From: Brevibacterium antiquum
GTDB lineage: Bacteria; Actinomycetota; Actinomycetes; Actinomycetales; Brevibacteriaceae
DNA: 64,000 bases
NCBI RefSeq assembly: GCF_016107655.1
Contig: NZ_JABASX010000008.1
Location: 62,001 to 126,000 of the forward strand
Reading direction: 5' to 3'
Shown here: in pieces, positions 53,886 through 62,886 of the stretch
Layout: the number at the start of each line of letters is the position of its first letter
Numbering within the stretch: the stretch's first letter is position 1
The notes under the pieces: model-generated
The model's database searches: none
What the model was told of the DNA's origin: nothing
The model's input: the letters and a program-made list of their open reading frames with translations, nothing else
Made by a program: the position numbers and the translations under genes

Positions 53886-53905
53886 CAGTTAATATTTGTT
53901 AACTG
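53886..53905. promoter_or_regulatory. TetR operator candidate in the divergent carboxylase/TetR promoter
   Basis: CAGTTAA (53886-53892) and TTAACTG (53899-53905) form a perfect 7-bp dyad with a 6-nt centre. It begins 3 bases upstream of the carboxyltransferase start and lies between the divergent genes, typical for a TetR site shutting both promoters. Confidence 0.7.
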
Positions 53906-53998
53906 ACTGCTATGATACTGCTCAAAGGCCATTGTGACAATGCGCACGATCGAGCAGACTTCGAGCCGGGTGCGGATGAGGGAGATGAGGTGACGGAT

Positions 53999-54631
53999 AT
54001 GGAGCCGAAGGCATCTGCGCGCTCAGCGACGGCAGGGTCGGGAATTGCGAGGACCACTCGCGCTGCGGCAAAGGCTGCGCGTCGTGAGCAGCTTCTTTCG
54101 GTGGCGAAGACCCTCTACGCTCAGCATGGTTTCCACGGGGTCCGCCTCGATGATCTGGGCAAGGGTGCCGGGATCTCCGCCCCGGCGGTCTATCGCCATT
54201 TCGACTCGAAGGAAGCGGTCCTCGAGGAGCTGCTCGTCGGAATCTCCGAGTATCTGAACTCGGGCGGGGACGCGATCATCGCCCGTCATGAGAACGACGC
54301 GGCCACCTCGGCGCTGGTCGAGCTCATCGACTTCCATGTCGCCTTCGCCATGAGCGAGCCCGAGCTCATTCGGATTCAGGATCGTGACCTCGCAGCACTT
54401 CCCGAGTCCTCACGGCGCACGGTCCGTCGCCTGCAGAGAAGCTATGTCAGCCACTGGGCCGAGGTCGTGGCGCGCGCCAACCCGGATTGGTCGATCGATG
54501 CCGCAACGGTGCGTGTCCACGCAGTCTTCGGCATGATCAATTCGACCCCGTACCAGGCCAGGCGTTCAAGCGCCGAGGTGGTCGGGGTCGAATTGCGCGC
54601 CGCCGCTCTCGCGGCGCTGGGTATCGCCTGA
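53999..54631 (+). CDS. TetR-family transcriptional regulator of the adjacent carboxylase operon
   Basis: About 210 residues from the ATG at 53999 (a GTG at 53990 is equally possible, with GAGGGAG at 5-base spacing; the frame itself opens at 53912). The HTH is AAKAARREQLLSVAKTLYAQHGFHGVRLDDLGKGAGISAPAVYRHFDSKEAVLEELL in outline: key residues YAQHGFHGVRLDDLGKGAGI and APAVYRHFDSKEAVL. The C-terminal ligand domain is all-helical and unspecific. It diverges from the carboxylase-acyl-CoA dehydrogenase operon, so a branched-chain acyl-CoA effector is likely (inferred). The carboxylase start is unusually near the operator. Confidence 0.88.
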   Translation: MEPKASARSATAGSGIARTTRAAAKAARREQLLSVAKTLYAQHGFHGVRLDDLGKGAGISAPAVYRHFDSKEAVLEELLVGISEYLNSGGDAIIARHENDAATSALVELIDFHVAFAMSEPELIRIQDRDLAALPESSRRTVRRLQRSYVSHWAEVVARANPDWSIDAATVRVHAVFGMINSTPYQARRSSAEVVGVELRAAALAALGIA

Positions 54632-54637
54632 CGTCAC

Positions 54638-55558
54638 TCAGGGGACGATGACGATCTTTCCGCGGGTATGGCCGGTGGCGCTGGCTTTGAATGCCTCGGG
54701 CACCCGGTCGAGACCGTAGGTGTCGGCGACTTCGACGCTCAGCTTGCCTGAATCGACGAGCTCGGCCACTCGCGCGGTCTGCGAGCCGTAGGGACGCACC
54801 CAGATGTAGCGTCCACCGTGTTCGGCCACCGAAGGGTCTGCGACGGAGGCATGCGCTCCGCCGTCTTTGAGCACCGCGAGGGTGGTTTCGAGCATGTCTC
54901 CGACGAAGTCGACGACCCCGTCGATCGGGCCGCCCGCGATCTCGAGAACGCGATCTCTGAGTCCGTCCCCGTAGGTGACCGGTTCGGCGCCGAGAGTGCG
55001 CAGGTAGTCATGATTGGCCTCCGACGCGGTGCCGACGACTCGGGCGCCGAAGGCCTTCGCGATCTGCACGGCGAAGCTGCCCACTCCCCCGGATGCCCCG
55101 TGGACGAGCACGGTCTTTCCGTTGATGTCGCCCAGCGCCTCGAGGGTGCGCAGAGCAGTGCCGCCGGCCAGTGGCAGTCCGCCTGCCTGTTCCCAGCTCA
55201 GGCTCTTCGGCTTGGCGGTGACCGCGTGCACGGGCACCGCGACCTTCTCGGCGAAGGTGCCCGCGCCGAGCACATCCTTGCGGGCGTAGGCAATGACCTC
55301 ATCGCCGATGGAGAATTCCGGAGTGTCGAAACCGAGTCCGATGACGACTCCGGCGACATCCCAGCCGGGAGTGACTGGGAACTGGGTCGGCATGACCGGA
55401 TCCAGGTGACCGCCGACGAGTTTCCAATCGACCGGGTTCACCCCCGCTGCGCGGACCTCGATGAGCACGGACGCCGGCGGGACTTTCGGGTCATCGACGT
55501 CACGGACCGTGATGTCGTCGAAGTCATCGGTGTACTGGTCGTAGACTGCTGCACGCAT
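54638..55558 (-). CDS. NADPH:quinone oxidoreductase-like MDR family protein
   Basis: A 306-residue zinc-free medium-chain dehydrogenase/reductase: a GroES-like N-terminus (MRAAVYDQYTDDFDDITVRD, GVNPVDWKLVGGHLDPV) and a Rossmann domain with VLVHGASGGVGSFAVQIAKAFGARVVG near 150-175. Such proteins reduce quinones or enoyl compounds with NADPH. Typical zinc-ligand cysteines are absent. Only 3 bases separate the ATG from the hairpin 55561-55615, whose 3' arm holds the likely ribosome site. It follows the fadB gene by 78 bases. Confidence 0.88.
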   Translation of the reverse strand: MRAAVYDQYTDDFDDITVRDVDDPKVPPASVLIEVRAAGVNPVDWKLVGGHLDPVMPTQFPVTPGWDVAGVVIGLGFDTPEFSIGDEVIAYARKDVLGAGTFAEKVAVPVHAVTAKPKSLSWEQAGGLPLAGGTALRTLEALGDINGKTVLVHGASGGVGSFAVQIAKAFGARVVGTASEANHDYLRTLGAEPVTYGDGLRDRVLEIAGGPIDGVVDFVGDMLETTLAVLKDGGAHASVADPSVAEHGGRYIWVRPYGSQTARVAELVDSGKLSVEVADTYGLDRVPEAFKASATGHTRGKIVIVP

Positions 55559-55560
55559 AA

Positions 55561-55615
55561 CGGCGGCCTTCCGGTAGTCATCAGTGGATACCTGATGAAC
55601 ACCGAAAGGCCGCCG
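55561..55615 (-). promoter_or_regulatory. Long hairpin between fadB and the quinone oxidoreductase gene, covering the ribosome site
   Basis: CGGCGGCCTT (55561-55570) pairs exactly with AAGGCCGCCG (55606-55615); an inner CATCAG/CTGATG pairing continues the stem. On the minus strand the 3' arm contains GGAAGG, the probable ribosome site of the downstream gene. It may serve as fadB terminator, as translation control, or both. Confidence 0.6.
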
Positions 55616-55636
55616 AGCTATTCCTGCGTGCAGTTC

Positions 55637-57808
55637 CTACTCGTAGGTGTCGTTCGAATTCGCACGCTCGATGAGCGAAGCTGGCGGGGTGAACCGGTCA
55701 CCGTAGGTTGCCGCAAGTTCCTTCGCACGTTCGGCGAAACCGTTCAGGCCGCCCTCGTACTGATTGACGTACTGGAGCACGCCACCGGTCCAGGCGGGGA
55801 AACCGATACCGAAGATCGAACCGATGTTCGCATCCGGCACAGAGGTGAGCACTCCCTCGTCGAGGCATTTGATCGTCTCGATCGCCTCAGCGAAGAGCAT
55901 CCGCTCCTGCAGGTCCGTGAAGGGCTGGGTCGCGGAACCGGAGTCGTACTTCTCGCGCAGGCCCGGCCACAGCTTGCCACGTTTGCCGTCCTCGTCGTAT
56001 TCGTAGAATCCGGCGCCGTCCTTGCGGCCTGTGCGTCCGGCTTCCTCGACCATCCAGTCGAAGACCACATCGGAGGGGTGGCTTTCGCGCTTTCCTCCGG
56101 CGGCTTCGATCGCCTCTTCGGTCTCCTTCCGGATCTTCTGCGACAGAGTCAGCGTCAGTTCGTCGAGCAGCTGCAGGGCACCGGTCGGGTACCCGGCCTG
56201 CAGTGCGGCCTGCTCCACCGATGCCGGCTCCACGCCCTCACCGACGGCAGCGACCGCCTCGGCGATGAATGTGCCGATCACACGGGAGGTGAAGAAGCCA
56301 CGGCTGTCGGTGACGACGATCGGGGTCTTCTTGATCTGCTGGACAAGGTCGAAGGTGCGTGCCAGGGTCTCATCCGAGGTGTTCTCACCACGGATGATCT
56401 CGACCAGGGGCATCTTGTCGGCGGGCGAGAAGAAGTGAACGCCGATGAAGTCGGAATCGCGCTTGACCCCGGTGGCCAAGTCGGTGATCGGCAGAGTCGA
56501 GGTGTTGGAGCCGAGCACCGCGTCGGAGTCGACGACGTCCTGGATCTCCTGGAACACCTGCTGCTTGAGGGGCACCGATTCGAAGACCGCTTCGATGACG
56601 AAGTCGACGCCGGCGAAGTCATCGGCCGACGCACTCGGCGTGATCCGATCGAGGACGGCCTTGCTCTTCTCCGCGGTGGTCTTACCCTTGGCCAGAGCTG
56701 ATTCCTCACGCTTGCGCGCATAGGCCTTACCCTTGTCCGCGGCCTCGATCTTGACGTCCTTGAGGACGACCTCGATGCCGGACTTGGCTGCGGTGTAGGC
56801 GATCGCAGCGCCCATCATTCCGGCGCCGAGGACGCCGAGCTTCTTCACCTGGCGCGGTTCGAAGCCATCAGGCCTCGAGCCACCGGAGTTGATGTGCCCG
56901 AGATCGAAGAAGAACGCCTTGATCATGTTCTTCGCCACCGGAGTGTGGGTGAGGTGGATGAAGTAGCGAGTCTCGACGAGCAGCGCCGTGTCGATATCGA
57001 CGTAGGCACCTTCGACTGCGGCAGCCATGGCAGCGCGTGGCGCCGGCATCGGTGCGCCGTTGGTCTGGCGACGCAGCAGCGCCGGCAGCGCGGGCAGCAT
57101 CGCGCCCAGTGACGGTGAGGTGGGTGATCCGCCTGGGATTTTGAAGCCCTTCACGTCCCAGGGCTGAGTCGCCTCGGGGTTGGCCTTGATCCAGTCCTTG
57201 GCACGATCTTCGAGCTCGGCCACGGGGGCGAGCTCGTCGATGAGGCCGAGCTTGAGAGCCTCGGCCGCCTTGAACTTCGTCGACGGAAGGATGGCCTTCT
57301 GCAGTGCATTCTGGAGGCCCATCAGGCGCACGGCTCTGGCGACACCGCCACCGCCGGGCAGGAGGCCCAGGGAGACTTCGGGGAATCCAACCCGCAGGCT
57401 GGGGACGTCCTCCGCTGCAATGCGGTGATGTGCGACGAGCGCAACCTCGAGGCCGCCTCCGAGTGCGGCACCATTGATGGCTGCGACGACGGGCTTGCCC
57501 AGCGTCTCGAGGCGGCGCATGACCGCCTTCATGTGGTTGGTCAGTGCGGCTTCGGCTTCCGAGTTCTCAGGGTCGGCTGCGCGTAGCTTATTGAGGTCTC
57601 CGCCTGCGAAGAAGGTCTTCTTCGCCGAGGTCAGGACGACGCCGGTGATGTCATCGACGTTTGCTTCGAGCCAGTCCACGATGCTCTCGAAGGCATCCTT
57701 GAAATGGTCGTTCATCGTATTGACCTTGGAATTCGGGTCGTCGAGGACGACGGTGACGATTCCGTCCGAGTCAGTGGAATGGGAGTAAGTCGTTTCAGTG
57801 TTCGTCAT
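55637..57808 (-). CDS. fadB: Fatty-acid oxidation multifunctional enzyme (enoyl-CoA hydratase / 3-hydroxyacyl-CoA dehydrogenase)
   Basis: About 723 residues. N-terminal crotonase domain: VVAAINGAALGGGLEVALVAHHRIA (near 108-132) is the oxyanion-hole region, with FPEVSLGLLPGGGGVAR. Then an NAD-binding 3-hydroxyacyl-CoA dehydrogenase with GVLGAGMMGAAIAY near 325, the STLPITDLA segment, HFFSPADKMPLVEII, and two C-terminal helical dehydrogenase domains. It performs steps 2 and 3 of beta-oxidation. It begins 1 base after the thiolase stop, so fadA-fadB is a coupled pair. The frame opens at 57874, within the thiolase. Confidence 0.94.
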   Translation of the reverse strand: MTNTETTYSHSTDSDGIVTVVLDDPNSKVNTMNDHFKDAFESIVDWLEANVDDITGVVLTSAKKTFFAGGDLNKLRAADPENSEAEAALTNHMKAVMRRLETLGKPVVAAINGAALGGGLEVALVAHHRIAAEDVPSLRVGFPEVSLGLLPGGGGVARAVRLMGLQNALQKAILPSTKFKAAEALKLGLIDELAPVAELEDRAKDWIKANPEATQPWDVKGFKIPGGSPTSPSLGAMLPALPALLRRQTNGAPMPAPRAAMAAAVEGAYVDIDTALLVETRYFIHLTHTPVAKNMIKAFFFDLGHINSGGSRPDGFEPRQVKKLGVLGAGMMGAAIAYTAAKSGIEVVLKDVKIEAADKGKAYARKREESALAKGKTTAEKSKAVLDRITPSASADDFAGVDFVIEAVFESVPLKQQVFQEIQDVVDSDAVLGSNTSTLPITDLATGVKRDSDFIGVHFFSPADKMPLVEIIRGENTSDETLARTFDLVQQIKKTPIVVTDSRGFFTSRVIGTFIAEAVAAVGEGVEPASVEQAALQAGYPTGALQLLDELTLTLSQKIRKETEEAIEAAGGKRESHPSDVVFDWMVEEAGRTGRKDGAGFYEYDEDGKRGKLWPGLREKYDSGSATQPFTDLQERMLFAEAIETIKCLDEGVLTSVPDANIGSIFGIGFPAWTGGVLQYVNQYEGGLNGFAERAKELAATYGDRFTPPASLIERANSNDTYE

Positions 57809-57809
57809 G

Positions 57810-59018
57810 TCAGACCCTTTCGATGATCGTCGCAATGCCCATTCCGCCGCCGATGCACAGCGTGACGAGGCCACGCTGAAGATCGCGACGTTCGAGTTCG
57901 TCGAGGACGGTGCCGAGGATCATGGCACCGGTGGCGCCCAGAGGGTGACCCATGGCAATTGCTCCGCCGTTGACGTTGACCTTGTCATGCGGGATGTTGA
58001 GGTCCTTCATCCACTTCAGGACCACTGCACCGAAGGCTTCGTTGAGTTCGAACAGGTCGATGTCCTCGACGGTCAATCCGGCCTTGTCCAGCGCCTTCTG
58101 CGTCGCGGGTGTGGGCCCGGTGAGCATGATGGTCGGCTCGGATCCTGTGACGGCAGTGGAGACGATGCGAGCGCGCGGCTTCATATTCATCGTCTGACCC
58201 ACCTCGGCGTCGCCGATGATGACGAGGCTGGCCCCGTCGACGATTCCCGAGGAGTTCGCTGCGGTGTGGACGTGGTCGATCTCCTCGACCCAGTGGTACT
58301 TCTGGAGAGCAACCTCGTCGAAGCCTGCCTGCGCAGCGACCTTGGTGAAGGCCGGGGACAGCTTCGACAGGGACTCCACCGTCGAGCCGGGACGCATGTG
58401 CTCATCGGTGTCGAGCAGGGTCACACCGTTGATGTCTTTGACGGGGACGATCGACTTCTCGAAGTAGCCGTTCTTCCAAGCGTTGGCGGCGCGCTTCTGC
58501 GACTCCTCGGCGAATTCGTCGATATCGGTGCGGCTGAATCCCTCTGTGGTTGCGATGAGATCGGCGCTGATGCCCTGGGGCACGAAATAGGTGTCGAAGT
58601 TCGTCGTCGGGTCCTGTGCCCATGCGCCTCCGTCGGAGCCGAGGGGTACACGCGACATCGATTCGACGCCGCCGGCCAGGACGAGGTTTTCGAATCCGCT
58701 GCCGACCTTCTGTGCGGCGATGTTGACCGCTTCGAGCCCGGATGCGCAGAACCGGTTAACCTGAACACCGGCGACGGATTCATCGAGGCCTGCGACGAGC
58801 GCCGCGGTGCGAGCGATGTCTCCGCCCTGTTCACCGACGGGTGAGACAACGCCCAAGACCATGTCGTCGATCGCTTTGTCGTCGAGATCGGGGTTGCGTT
58901 CGCGCAGGGCATCGATGAGCCCTGTCACAAGATCGATTGGTTTGACGCTGTGCAGGGCTCCGCCGCGGTTCTTTCCGCGCGGCGTGCGCACTGCGTCGTA
59001 GATGTACGCTTCGCTCAT
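57810..59018 (-). CDS. fadA: Acetyl-CoA acyltransferase (thiolase)
   Basis: A 402-residue thiolase. Active-site nucleophile Cys near 89 in [11 protein letters not shown]; the His in [12 protein letters not shown] near 360 and the second Cys in [12 protein letters not shown] near 391 complete the site. It cleaves 3-ketoacyl-CoA to acetyl-CoA, the last step of beta-oxidation. It is the first gene of the fadA-fadB pair. A pair of CGCTCG/CGAGCG arms in the upstream region (59088-59118) may be an operator. Confidence 0.95.
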   Translation of the reverse strand: MSEAYIYDAVRTPRGKNRGGALHSVKPIDLVTGLIDALRERNPDLDDKAIDDMVLGVVSPVGEQGGDIARTAALVAGLDESVAGVQVNRFCASGLEAVNIAAQKVGSGFENLVLAGGVESMSRVPLGSDGGAWAQDPTTNFDTYFVPQGISADLIATTEGFSRTDIDEFAEESQKRAANAWKNGYFEKSIVPVKDINGVTLLDTDEHMRPGSTVESLSKLSPAFTKVAAQAGFDEVALQKYHWVEEIDHVHTAANSSGIVDGASLVIIGDAEVGQTMNMKPRARIVSTAVTGSEPTIMLTGPTPATQKALDKAGLTVEDIDLFELNEAFGAVVLKWMKDLNIPHDKVNVNGGAIAMGHPLGATGAMILGTVLDELERRDLQRGLVTLCIGGGMGIATIIERV

Positions 59019-59087
59019 CTGTTCCTCACAGTCCTAGAGAACGGCCGAAGATCGGGTTCGTGATCTCAGCCGTGGATACGCCAATGA

Positions 59088-59118
59088 CGCTCGCTCAACC
59101 TCACTTGCTAATCGAGCG
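59088..59118. promoter_or_regulatory. Spaced inverted repeat upstream of fadA
   Basis: CGCTCG (59088-59093) and CGAGCG (59113-59118) with a 19-nt spacer, about 70-100 bases before the thiolase start, extended by TGA/TTCA flanks. Fatty-acid regulators often bind such sites, but no regulator gene is adjacent. Confidence 0.3.
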
Positions 59119-59316
59119 TTCAGTAACATTCGCACCCCCATTCAATACCAGTTGCATGTGATGGTCAACACGGAAACCAGGTCGCGCCACCGGGGAGCCT
59201 GGAGCCGACACTCATGTGATAGTCATCACTTACGATAATATGAGTTCGATCCATAGAAATCACGCCCGCAGTGCTTAGAATGAGTCAATCTAACACTCTT
59301 AGTTTCCTGGAGAATC

Positions 59317-59727
59317 ATGTCCTCGATCATTCCTGCCCAATTCATCCCTGCCCGTATGGGGTCGAAGCTCCTCGCATTATTCCTGGCCATCGGCCTCCTC
59401 GCTGGCCCGATCGTGCTCGACGCTCCGCCCGCCGAGGCTGCTTCGAAGAAGTGCGCGGTCAAGATGTCGAATTCGAAACCGCGCCAGTACTCGAACACCT
59501 GGGTCCAGGTGTCAAAGGTCGGCTCGAAGTCCAAGATCACGACGACCGCTCACTACAAGACGACGAAGACCAAGAAGAAGGCCACCGCTTCCAAGAAGGG
59601 CAAGGCCTCGCTGAAGTACTACATCTCCGGCGCCACCCCGGGCAAGAAGGTCAAGGTGACCGTGGTCGCGAAAAAAGGCAAGACGACGTGGACGTGCTCG
59701 ACGTCGTTCAAGCCCAAGAAGAAGTAG
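59317..59727 (+). CDS. Secreted, extremely lysine-rich protein without acidic residues in its mature part
   Basis: A 136-residue protein. The N-terminus has a signal peptide: a basic start, the helix LLALFLAIGLLAGPIVL and PAEAA before the probable cleavage at about residue 41. The mature ~94 residues hold about 26 Lys and no Asp or Glu that I can find; two Cys (one near each end) may form a disulfide. The VTVVAKKGKTTWTCST stretch suggests beta structure. I know no family. Possible roles include binding of the anionic wall, DNA or an inhibitor function. It stands alone, before a membrane-protein gene. Confidence 0.72.
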   Translation: MSSIIPAQFIPARMGSKLLALFLAIGLLAGPIVLDAPPAEAASKKCAVKMSNSKPRQYSNTWVQVSKVGSKSKITTTAHYKTTKTKKKATASKKGKASLKYYISGATPGKKVKVTVVAKKGKTTWTCSTSFKPKKK

Positions 59728-59774
59728 TCCGCCTGCTGGCGTAGAGCGATCGCCGGTCGGTGGGAAGATGAACC

Positions 59775-61307
59775 ATGCGTCGATTCTTCGCAGTGACCTC
59801 GATTCTGTCCCGAGGACGGGCAGGCCGGATGTACTTCTGGCCGATCATGGCCTCGCTGTGCGTGTATGTCATAGCCCTGTCCGTCCTCGTTCCTCTCTTC
59901 GGCGCCATCGAACGGGCGGGTGCTGACGAGAGGGGCCAGACTCCGGCTCCGACTCCGACGACAGCGGAACAACTACCTAGCTCGCCCCCGAATTTCTCAA
60001 TTGCGGTCGGCACGGACGACGAGCCGCGGGAGATGCCGGCGATCCAGAGCGCGATGACGGACTACCTGTCATTTTCAGATCAGTTCTTCACCAGGCTCGA
60101 GCAAGGCGCGGTCGCTCCCGACTTCTCCACGACTGAACGTGAGCTTTCACCTGAGGCTGCCCGCGCTCAGGTGAAGGATGGGACTTCGGTGCTCGCAGTC
60201 CTGTTGCCGAAGGACCTCACTCCGCAGGCCATCGACGACATCAGAGCGTATTACCGCGGTGACATCGACGCCCCGCGCTACACGATCACTGTCCTTGCAA
60301 GTCCGCAGGCACTGAACGAAGACAAGTTCATCCTCAACCAATACCGGGATCAGGTCATCCGCCAAGCGGAGGAGCATGTCTCCGAGCAGATTCGCATCGT
60401 CGCCCAGAAGTTCGGATGCGAGACCGGGGAGCAGGCCTGCCCACGTACTTCGAAAGAGGCCCAACGCGCCTTCGAGCGGCCCTTCGACATCAATGTTGAG
60501 AAGGTCAGCGGCCCACCGGCCGTCGACTACTTCAGCCAGAAAACGGATGAGGGCAGTCCTTCGCCTCATGACCAGCCCTCTGCATCTGCAACGGTGACTG
60601 CCTCGCCGTCCGACCCCGCTGCCACGTCCTCCGACACAGATGCCACATCCTCCCAATCGCACGCTCCACAGTCGTCGAGCAGTGCCGGAGTCTCCGCAAT
60701 CATCAGTGCACTCATTCTCGCCGCGGTCACTTTGGCCATGCTGTCATCGGCGACCGTCAATCGGGCAGCGGGACTGCAGGTCGCGATCATCGGGCCATGG
60801 AGATCGCTGTCACCTCAGAGACCATTCCCCAGAAGAACGTTGCTGAGCCAGAAATTCGGACTGGCCGCCGCCGGGACACTCGCACTGACTACGGCGGCCG
60901 CCGTCAGCACGGCATGGCCGGGACGAATCATCGTCGACAGCCTCGGCGCCTACCCGGGTCTCCGGCTGATCGCGATCATCGGATTCTTCTGTCTCGTCTT
61001 CCTGACTGTGGTTATCGTCGTCCTCGCCGTGACCGACGCCCTGGGTGTGCTGGCCGGAGTCGTAGTCGCTGTCGGCGCCGTTGTCTGGGGAACCGTCTGG
61101 AACACCCTGGCGAATCTTCTCGACCCGAGCCGTTCGGGCTGGTGGTCCAGTGCCACGATGCTCATCGGTGGAAGCAGACATTTGGTTGGAGAACTGGTGC
61201 CGACGCTGGTCGTCCTGCTGATCATCCTTGTCGCGGCATTGATCGGAGGCCTCGCCGTGACTGGTGCTTTCGATCGGAGATTCAGCACTCAGATCACGCG
61301 GTCATAG
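59775..61307 (+). CDS. Membrane protein with large extracellular domain, YhgE/Pip- or ABC-2-like topology
   Basis: The 510-residue protein has one N-terminal helix (IMASLCVYVIALSVLVPLFG, ~25-44), an extracytoplasmic region to about 310 including a Ser/Thr/Asp/Ala-rich stretch before the next helix, and then five or six C-terminal helices. One Cys pair (FGCETGEQACP) is in the outer domain. This one-plus-five layout is that of YhgE/Pip phage-infection-like and ABC-2 export permeases, but no ATPase gene is nearby. I name no function. GGGAAG precedes the ATG. The gene borders the decayed region on its right. Confidence 0.65.
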   Translation: MRRFFAVTSILSRGRAGRMYFWPIMASLCVYVIALSVLVPLFGAIERAGADERGQTPAPTPTTAEQLPSSPPNFSIAVGTDDEPREMPAIQSAMTDYLSFSDQFFTRLEQGAVAPDFSTTERELSPEAARAQVKDGTSVLAVLLPKDLTPQAIDDIRAYYRGDIDAPRYTITVLASPQALNEDKFILNQYRDQVIRQAEEHVSEQIRIVAQKFGCETGEQACPRTSKEAQRAFERPFDINVEKVSGPPAVDYFSQKTDEGSPSPHDQPSASATVTASPSDPAATSSDTDATSSQSHAPQSSSSAGVSAIISALILAAVTLAMLSSATVNRAAGLQVAIIGPWRSLSPQRPFPRRTLLSQKFGLAAAGTLALTTAAAVSTAWPGRIIVDSLGAYPGLRLIAIIGFFCLVFLTVVIVVLAVTDALGVLAGVVVAVGAVVWGTVWNTLANLLDPSRSGWWSSATMLIGGSRHLVGELVPTLVVLLIILVAALIGGLAVTGAFDRRFSTQITRS

Positions 61308-61843
61308 GGGGCCTGCGTTACGTTGCCCGGCCTGCATTGCGTACTTGCTAGTGCCGCCGTGGACCCTGCTGATTTTGAGGCCCGCGTTCGGACGGTTGCC
61401 AAACTGTCCCTCGGGCCGGCGCTTAGATAGGATCTGGCTATTCCTGGGTCCCCAGCCCGTCTCATCAACGGTGCTCATAGTCCGATGACCACGACGGTCT
61501 GTTCGACGTACACGGTCACGCCGTTGGGAACAACGTGCCGGAGGTCGCCAATAATGAGGATGCTGCTGTGGGATCCGTGGTTGGGGATGATGGTGTGGGA
61601 TCCGTGGTCGGGGATGATGGTGGTGAGGGTGCCTTTGTGGCAGCATCATGGAGCTGAGAGGATCCGCAAGGCGATTGTCGTGTCAAGTTCAGCCGCGTCG
61701 AGGTGTCTTACGATCACGCACGAAACTTGTGACCGGGCTCGGCAGAGTCACCAGAGACGACACGTGGAGAATCAGTCACGGCTGAAATCCCACCATAAAC
61801 AACCCCAGGCTATGACGGCCCGGGGGGTCTACACGAGATGACT
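61308..61843. other. Non-coding or decayed stretch with no recognisable intact gene
   Basis: No frame here shows family features, and codon use is unlike neighbouring genes. On the minus strand a short piece, roughly 61640 down to 61487, reads LTTIIPDHGSHTIIPNHGSH and then VVPNGVTVYVEQTVVVIGL before a stop, without a start codon; it could be the end of a lost gene. A 27-bp tandem repeat lies within it. Confidence 0.5.
61568..61621 (+). repeat. 27-bp tandem direct repeat, two copies
   Basis: Copies at 61568-61594 and 61595-61621 differ at one position. They lie in the decayed stretch left of the recombinase remnant. Confidence 0.85.
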
Positions 61844-62369
61844 CTAGTTACGTCGCCTAGTTGGGAAGTTCTCCATGTCGATTACGATCGGTTCGTAATT
61901 GTCATCGTGGTACACGACTTCACCATCGGAAGCCGTATCCCAGTCTTCGTGATGGTCCTCGAGGATACGGTTTGCGATAAGCGCGAGCGCTGCATGCTGT
62001 GCTCCACGACTGTTTCCCATCGCGACGACCGCATCGGAACTGTTCGCCTCAACTTCGTCTGCGAGCCCATGAACGTTGATGCTGAAACTCACGAGTGAGC
62101 CTTCGCTGTCACGCATCGGGAATGTCATATCAGGGCCACGAACTTCAAGGTCCCCTACCGCCCCATCATGTCGGCCAGCCGTCCCGCGAGATCTCAAGTG
62201 TCTCTGACTCGCCTGCTGCAGCCATTTCGATCGATCCACCGTTCTTGGCGAGATCGTCCGGCACGTTGGCTTCCGCAGCACTGGCGGGTGCCGCAACAAG
62301 TGTGCTCCCCACTAATACGGCCGGGACTGATGCAGGGTTTGGACTGGGCTTCGATGGTCGGAACTGCAA
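61844..62369 (-). pseudogene. Frameshifted remnant of an exported protein
   Basis: One minus frame (62369-62166) reads a signal-like SVPAVLVGSTLVAAPASAAE and then ETLEISRDGWPT before a stop. A second frame takes over at about the same place and runs to 61844 with DLEVRGPDMTFPMRDSEG, VVAMGNSRGAQHAALALIAN and VVYHDDNYEPIVIDMENFP. A single frameshift near 62165-62175 would join them into one exported protein of about 170 residues. The signal peptide lacks a normal basic start, so the 5' end is also damaged. No family recognised. Confidence 0.5.
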
Positions 62370-62439
62370 GCGATCACCGTGGGCGATTTCTCGCGTGTCC
62401 CTGTACCCGTGTTAGTGGTACGACGAGCTGCGCCGGAGG

Positions 62440-62879
62440 GTATCGCCGTAATAACGACGAAGGGACGTCGTGCCCGTACTGTTCCCGTCGCAGATCGAGT
62501 TTTGAGCTTGATCGAGACGTGTGCTGGCGACAAAGCCGGAGATGATCCGCTGTTCACGGCAAGCACAGGAACTCGCCTTCATGCCTCAGGCTTCAAGAAG
62601 TCGGCGCGCTGGCCCCAGACGGCTAAGGTTCGTCGAATACACAACCTGCGCCACACCGCGATCTGTCTATGGCTTCGTCGCGGCGTCGATGCGGCGACGG
62701 TACAAGCATGGGCCGGACACGCCCTACCCATACACACATTTTGGCCTATAACCCCCTCGATCAGCACAACAAACTTGTATGTACCGCATCTCGGAACGGT
62801 CGCTGACCGGACCGGTTTGGACCGTTTGAACTCCCCTGGGACACACCGGGGGCACAATTGGAGACGAGGACGGTGCTAG
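62440..62879 (+). pseudogene. Tyrosine recombinase (phage-type integrase), C-terminal remnant
   Basis: The frame (open from 62379) reads ITTKGRRARTVPVADRVL, then IHNLRHTAICLWLRRGVDAA with catalytic His and Arg, VQAWAGHA with the second His, and STTNLYVPHLG with the nucleophile Tyr. The N-terminal arm-binding part and the first catalytic Arg are missing, so it is a remnant. Eleven residues (LPIHTFWPITP, 62724-62756) interrupt the normal GHASIxTTNxY spacing. It lies beside the 3' end of a tRNA-Thr gene, the usual integration point of such elements. Confidence 0.75.
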
Positions 62880-62886
62880 CAACGGA

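Noticed and set aside
54818..56701. A 627-codon open frame on the plus strand
   Set aside because: It runs antisense through the quinone oxidoreductase and fadB genes, has no domain pattern and has composition typical of the complement of high-GC genes.
59226..59540. 104-codon minus-strand frame opposite the lysine-rich protein
   Set aside because: The plus-strand frame has a signal peptide, while this one has no features and overlaps the promoter region.
61485..61841. Plus-strand frame with repeated WDPWxGMMV
   Set aside because: The repeat comes from a 27-bp DNA tandem repeat in a decayed region; no ribosome site and no other protein-like features.
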